Made by a program: the position numbers and the translations under genes. Shown piece by piece: positions 41,734 through 45,515 of a DNA stretch of 45,515 nucleotides. This DNA comes from an uncultured Oscillibacter sp. GTDB taxonomy: Bacteria > Bacillota > Clostridia > Oscillospirales > Oscillospiraceae. The DNA is taken from the NCBI GenBank assembly GCA_900770295.1, contig CAAGJQ010000112.1, positions 1 to 45,515 of the forward strand, given 5' to 3'. Each line of letters begins with the position of its first letter. The stretch's first letter is position 1. The notes below the pieces were generated by a model. The model worked only from the letters and a program-made list of their open reading frames with translations. It had not been told where the DNA came from and did no database searches.

Positions 41734-43061
41734 ATGGAACACGCACATGATTTGACGGAAGGCCCTGTCTCCGGGCATTTGGTCCGGTTGGCCGCGCCGC
41801 TGATTCTGGGAAACATTCTCCAGCAATTCTACAACGCCGCGGACGCCTTTGTTCTCGGGCGATACGCGGGAGAACCGGAGTTCGCCGCCATCGGCATCGG
41901 GAGTTCTGTGATGAATCTCTTTCTCTTTGCCATCGTGGGGGCCTGTACGGGCATCTCCGTGCTGTTTGCCCAGTTTTACGGGGCCGGGGATATGGATTCC
42001 TTCCGCCGGGAGCACGTGCTCTCCCTGTGCTCTGGACTGCTCTGCGCGGCCGGCTGCGGCGTTCTCGGCATTCTCTGTCTCCCCTGGCTGCTCCGTGTCA
42101 TTCAGACTCCGCCGGAGCTCTCCGCGTTTACTTCCGCCTACCTGACCGTCATTCTGGCAAGTCTCCCCGCAGCCTTTTTATATAATCTGTACAGTGCGCT
42201 CCTCCGCTCCATTGGGCGGGCTGCTGCGGCACTGACGGCACTGGCTCTGGCGGTGGGGACGAACCTCTGTCTGGACATTCTGTTCGTATCCCGTCTGGGC
42301 CTCGGCATCACCGGAGCCGCCTGGGCGACGGCTATTTCCCAGGCGGTCTCTGCCGCTTTGTGCATCTGCTATCTGTTCCACGCCGCGCCCGCGCTGCTGT
42401 TTCGCAGGACAGACTGCCGTCTGGATCGCGATCTGCTCCTGCGGACAGCCCATTTCAGCTTTGTCACCGGCCTTCACCAGTCCAGCCTTTATATCGGAAA
42501 GCTGCTGGTCCAGGGCGCCGTCAATACGGGCGGCACCGCCGTCATCTCCGCCTATACCGCCACTACCCGGATTAAAGGCTTGCCAACTCCTTTGGGGACA
42601 GCGGTGCGTCCGCCACCTCGGTGGTCGTGGCGCAGAATCTCGGTGCCGGCAAAAACGAGAGGGTCCGGCAGACTTTCCGCTCCAGTTTTTTTCTGATGAT
42701 GGCACTGGGTCTTCTGTCCTCCCTGCTCATGTATCTCACGGCAGGCGACGCCGCAGGCTTCATGCTGGGTGCTTCCAGCGGCAGCGCCTGGGAAAGCGCC
42801 AGACAGTATTTGCATATCATTGCTCTGTTCTACCCCTTCTGTTTCACCGGAAATACCTTTGCAGGGTACTTTGACGGCAGCGGCCGGGTGTCCATCCCCT
42901 TCATCGGCGCCGCCAGTCATATCACGCTGCGGGTATTGTTGTCCTGGTATCTGATCCGATCCATGGGTCTGGGAGCTGTGGCTACCGCCTCCGGAATCGG
43001 CTGGGTCCTTGTCAATCTGTTCTGGGCAGTCATCTACTTCCATCAGTCGAAACAGACCTAG
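41734..43061 (+). pseudogene. MATE-family exporter broken by a frameshift
   Basis: A 443-residue MATE-type transporter is split over two frames. The first part (41734 to about 42580) encodes EHAHDLTEGPVSGHLVRLAAPLILGNILQQFYNAADAFVLG and spans up to YTATTRIKG. The expected next motif ANSFGDSGASATSVVVAQNLGAGK is present but in the +2 frame from 42582, continuing to 43061. Restoring one T in GGCTTGCC (42578-42585, read as GGCTTTGCC) would join the parts. The upstream frame otherwise runs to a stop at 42696 with nonsense sequence. Either a recent inactivating deletion or a sequencing error explains it; the downstream half is well conserved, so the event is recent. Confidence 0.85.
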
Positions 43062-43096
43062 CTGGTATTGAAAATCTTTCCCCGTCCGGCGCTTAT

Positions 43097-43137
43097 AAAA
43101 AAGCATGGAGAATTGCTTCAATTCTCCATGCTTTTTT
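43097..43137. terminator. Bidirectional terminator between MATE and SGNH genes
   Basis: An 18-bp perfect stem (43097-43114 with 43120-43137) is bounded by A6 and T6, so it serves both convergent genes. Confidence 0.9.
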
Positions 43138-43170
43138 ATACAGTCAATTTTTCAGCAAACGGCCGATGCT

Positions 43171-43836
43171 TCAGTCGATCCAGCCGGGGATCCGCTCCGC
43201 CAAAGCCTCTGCCAGTCTGGCGTGGCTGGAGCGGGTCAGGTGCATATAGTCCACGTGGTTGAAGGCGCACCCCAGTTCCGCCGCGTCCAGGAAGCGGACG
43301 CCGGTCTCCTCCGCCACAGCGCGGAAATGGGCAGGCACCTGCCGGGATTTCTCCACGGCTCCCACGCCCATCTCCTCCGCCGCATAGGAGTTCCGCACGC
43401 CCTCGCCGATGGCCGGCGGGGCGATGAGCAGGATGTTGGGCCTGCCATTCGGTCCCCAGCAGTCCACCGTCTGGGCCTTCTGGATCAGGCGGCGCATGCC
43501 CAGACCGATGGCATAGGCGTTGGCGCCCAGGCGCTCCTTGGTGTCGTTGGTGCCCAGCATGATGACCAGCAGGCTCACCGGCTCGTGGCTCTTCAGGCAG
43601 GGATACAGGTAGTGCAGGGCGTCCAGCCCCTCATACAGCGGGTCCTGGAACACCGTGGTGCGGCCGGAGAGGCCCTCCTCCACCACCAGATACTCCCCGC
43701 CCAGGGCCTTTTGCAGCAGGCAGGTCCAGCGCTCATCCTCGCTGAACCGGGCCAGGGCGGCGTCCGCGCAGTCGCTGGGGTCCGCGCAGTAGCCATGGGT
43801 GTTGGAGTCGCCCAGGCAGACAATATGCTTCCTCAT
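43171..43836 (-). CDS. SGNH/GDSL-family hydrolase
   Basis: A 221-residue esterase-type hydrolase. The four SGNH blocks are visible: block I CLGDSNTHGY (Ser11), Gly in EEGLSGRTTV, Asn in MLGTNDTKERLG, and block V VDYMHLTRSSH with the Asp-x-x-His pair. No signal peptide is present, so it is cytoplasmic. It follows the kinase gene by only 4 bp and is co-transcribed with it. Many members deacylate or deacetylate sugars; with a sugar kinase-like gene and an epimerase-like gene next door, a carbohydrate esterase role is plausible but unproved. Confidence 0.87.
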   Translation of the reverse strand: MRKHIVCLGDSNTHGYCADPSDCADAALARFSEDERWTCLLQKALGGEYLVVEEGLSGRTTVFQDPLYEGLDALHYLYPCLKSHEPVSLLVIMLGTNDTKERLGANAYAIGLGMRRLIQKAQTVDCWGPNGRPNILLIAPPAIGEGVRNSYAAEEMGVGAVEKSRQVPAHFRAVAEETGVRFLDAAELGCAFNHVDYMHLTRSSHARLAEALAERIPGWID

Positions 43837-43840
43837 GGTC

Positions 43841-45223
43841 TTACTTCACGATCTCCGGCAGGCTGGCCGCAGCGGCGGACTGGCCCACGCGGCGGAACTT
43901 CTCATCGGGCAGGGCCAGATGGATCTTCTCGTTGACTTCGGCGTACTCGTCGGCCAGGACCTTCTTGCAGGTAGCCAGCAGCAGGTCGCCGCCCTTGCCG
44001 CTCATGACGCGGCCCAGCAGCAGCACATGGCGGTAGCCGTACAGGTGGTGATACAGCGCCAGGGAGTGGGCCAGGTACACGCCGATGCTCTCATAGATTT
44101 TGGCGGCACGGGGGTCGTCCTGCTCCATCAGGCCCTGGACCACCTTCAGCTTCTCGGCGGGAGACAGGCTCTCGTCCAGCTCGATGCCGGCGGCAGGGGC
44201 CAGCTTGATGACGGCATCCTGGGAGAAATACTTGACGCCGCAGCCGATGTCGCCGGACCACTCGTCCCGCATGGCGGTGGGGGCGGCGTCCACGGGGACA
44301 AAGGCCAGCTCGTTCAGCCAGCCGGTGATGTTGCCCTCTTCATCCACGTAGCCCACGGCCTCGCTGGTGCCCATGGCGATGCCCAGCACGTTGTTGTCCT
44401 CCAGGCTCATGGCGCCGGCCAGGGCGGAGACGTCGCCGTCGTTGGCCACTGCATAGGGCACGTCGCCGAAGGTGTCGGTGATGGCGCGGATGTAGATGTC
44501 CTTCACCTTGGCGTCGAACTGGTCCTTGGGGACTTTCAGGAACAGTGAGGCGTTCATGGTGCGGTTGTCGATGTAAACACCGGCGGAGCTGACGCCCACG
44601 GCGTCCACCCGGGGCAGGTGCTCGGCGGCGGACTTCAGGGCGGCGACAATGCCGTCGTAGTGGTAGTCGGGATCGGAGTTGACCTTGGGGAACCAGACCA
44701 CCTCTTCGCTATACACGCTCTCACCGTCGATGACCGCGGAGACCTTGCGGTCGGAGCCGCCGGCGTCGAAGCCGATGCGGCAGCCGTCCAGATGGCGGCC
44801 CACAGGCTTGGAGAAGCTCTTCTCCTCCGGCACCCGGTCCACCCGGACCACCTCGAAGGGGTGCTCGAACACATCGCTCATATAGCCGAAATCAAAGTCC
44901 CGGGAACCGCCGGCGGCGTAATGGGCCTTGATGGCGTCGCACACGGCCTCGCTGCCGGACAGATACACCCGGAAGCCGCCCTTGACCCACAGCAGCGTCT
45001 TGACGATCCGGTCGATGTAATAGATATCCGCCTCCCGGAGCTCCTCCGTGCCATGGATGCGGGTGCGGTATACGGCCACCTGGCCGTTGGAGCGCTCCAC
45101 CGCCACATCAAAGGGCTCCTCAGCATCCTTCAAAAATGCTTCATAAAAGCGGCCCAGGGGAATGAAAGCGGGGTCCAGGGACGGGAGATGCCTGACGTTG
45201 ACGTCAATGCCGAGATGCTTCAT
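43841..45223 (-). CDS. ROK-like sugar kinase with an extra N-terminal region
   Basis: A 460-residue cytoplasmic protein of the ASKHA fold. An N-terminal region of about 145 residues has no motif I can name. The kinase part begins CRIGFDAGGSDRKVSAV (phosphate loop DAGGSDRK, 153-160), then VDAVGVSSAGVYIDN, VANDGDVSALAGAM (candidate catalytic Asp264) and LGIAMGTSEAVGYVDEEGNI. The ROK zinc site (His, CxCGxxGCxE) is not seen; DEWSGDIGCGVK occupies the region. AGGAGG precedes the ATG at 45223; an earlier in-frame start is rejected. It forms an operon with the SGNH gene and is divergent from the epimerase-like gene. Substrate unknown; an amino sugar or ketose is likely. Confidence 0.78.
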   Translation of the reverse strand: MKHLGIDVNVRHLPSLDPAFIPLGRFYEAFLKDAEEPFDVAVERSNGQVAVYRTRIHGTEELREADIYYIDRIVKTLLWVKGGFRVYLSGSEAVCDAIKAHYAAGGSRDFDFGYMSDVFEHPFEVVRVDRVPEEKSFSKPVGRHLDGCRIGFDAGGSDRKVSAVIDGESVYSEEVVWFPKVNSDPDYHYDGIVAALKSAAEHLPRVDAVGVSSAGVYIDNRTMNASLFLKVPKDQFDAKVKDIYIRAITDTFGDVPYAVANDGDVSALAGAMSLEDNNVLGIAMGTSEAVGYVDEEGNITGWLNELAFVPVDAAPTAMRDEWSGDIGCGVKYFSQDAVIKLAPAAGIELDESLSPAEKLKVVQGLMEQDDPRAAKIYESIGVYLAHSLALYHHLYGYRHVLLLGRVMSGKGGDLLLATCKKVLADEYAEVNEKIHLALPDEKFRRVGQSAAAASLPEIVK

Positions 45224-45305
45224 GACAAGAATCCTCCTAAACATCATAATAAAATTGTGTTCGATGCAGCATCCAATCTCAACGGGCTTGATTCTACCCA
45301 TAGGC

Positions 45306-45340
45306 TATCAGTTTTTTTCATTTTGTCAAGAGTTTGAAAA
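45306..45340 (-). promoter_or_regulatory. Putative promoter of the kinase-SGNH operon
   Basis: On the - strand a perfect TTGACA (- strand, around 45333-45340) is followed at 16 bp by TAGCCT, a weak -10 box. It lies about 85 bp upstream of the kinase start. Confidence 0.4.
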
Positions 45341-45357
45341 TTTTTTTCTCTTTTTTC

Positions 45358-45386
45358 TTGACGAATTATACAAAAGGAAATATGAT
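45358..45386 (+). promoter_or_regulatory. Promoter of the epimerase-like gene
   Basis: TTGACG (45358-45363), a 17-nt spacer and TATGAT (45381-45386) lie about 33 bp before the ATG. The promoter is divergent from that of the kinase operon. Confidence 0.75.
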
Positions 45387-45418
45387 AGTCTTACCAAAAG
45401 AAAGGAAGGTGCCCAAAA

Positions 45419-45515
45419 ATGGACAAAGCAAGACTGCAATCCTACCGGGATTGGGTGCAGAACGAGCTGGACGTCTGCGTCAATTTCTGGCTGAAACATG
45501 GCATCGATCACGAGC
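45419..45515 (+). CDS. N-acylglucosamine 2-epimerase-like protein, N-terminal fragment (cut by window edge)
   Basis: Only 32 codons are visible before the window ends. They read MDKARLQSYRDWVQNELDVC followed by VNFWLKHGIDHE. The FWLKHGIDHE stretch matches the opening helix of N-acylglucosamine 2-epimerase (AGE) and related cellobiose/mannose 2-epimerase barrel enzymes. GGAAGG lies 8-10 nt before the ATG at 45419, and a good promoter precedes it. The kinase-like gene on the other strand fits an amino-sugar pathway. With so little sequence the exact family member cannot be decided. Confidence 0.6.
   Translation, partial: MDKARLQSYRDWVQNELDVCVNFWLKHGIDHE

Overview
The window reads as chromosomal DNA from a high-GC, anaerobic Gram-positive gut bacterium of the Clostridia, most likely Oscillospiraceae (Flavonifractor/Oscillibacter-like). 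This is an inference from a type III glutamine synthetase, strong GGAGG ribosome sites, SLH-domain cell-wall proteins, a fermentative AdhE and a butyrate-type CoA-transferase. No rRNA, tRNA, CRISPR array, complete prophage or insertion sequence was recognised.

Layout. 1-4.7 kb: the 3' end of glnN, a convergent lrgA-lrgB pair, a CoA-transferase, and a small zinc-phospholipase-like protein with its own promoter. 4.75-13.2 kb: one tightly packed operon (aroF-tyrA-aroB-aroA-aroC-pheA-aroE/K-aroQ) that holds every step from DAHP to chorismate plus the Phe and Tyr branches. It is preceded by a promoter, a 32-residue leader peptide dense in Tyr and Phe codons, and mutually exclusive antiterminator/terminator helices, which is the layout of ribosome-mediated attenuation. 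13.2-21 kb: a two-component system followed by a TolC-like/adaptor/RND pump operon. 21.2-28 kb: an orphan phage-tail-like protein, a major-type S-layer protein with variable-looking C-terminal repeats, an odd protein built from two degenerate tyrosine-recombinase folds plus winged helices, and two TetR regulators. 28.1-34.8 kb: a giant SLH-anchored PHP-phosphoesterase-like protein. 35-40.5 kb: a YibE/F membrane protein, adhE, and a shortened AdhE-like paralogue that has lost its metal ligands. 40.7-45.5 kb: a LysR regulator divergent from a frameshifted MATE exporter, an SGNH hydrolase with a ROK-like kinase, and the start of an N-acylglucosamine 2-epimerase-like gene.

How the parts fit. The aro operon would respond as a unit to Phe/Tyr supply: starved ribosomes stall in the leader and let transcription continue. 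The two-component genes lie just upstream of the pump operon, whose promoter region carries paired TTGAAT repeats of the kind OmpR-family regulators bind. AdhE and the CoA-transferase fit acetyl-CoA/butyrate fermentation.

The most novel-looking items are the aromatic leader/attenuator, the recombinase-derived winged-helix protein beside the S-layer gene, the AdhE pseudoenzyme, and a TolC-like protein in a probable monoderm. All functional calls come from reading sequence motifs; no database search was run.
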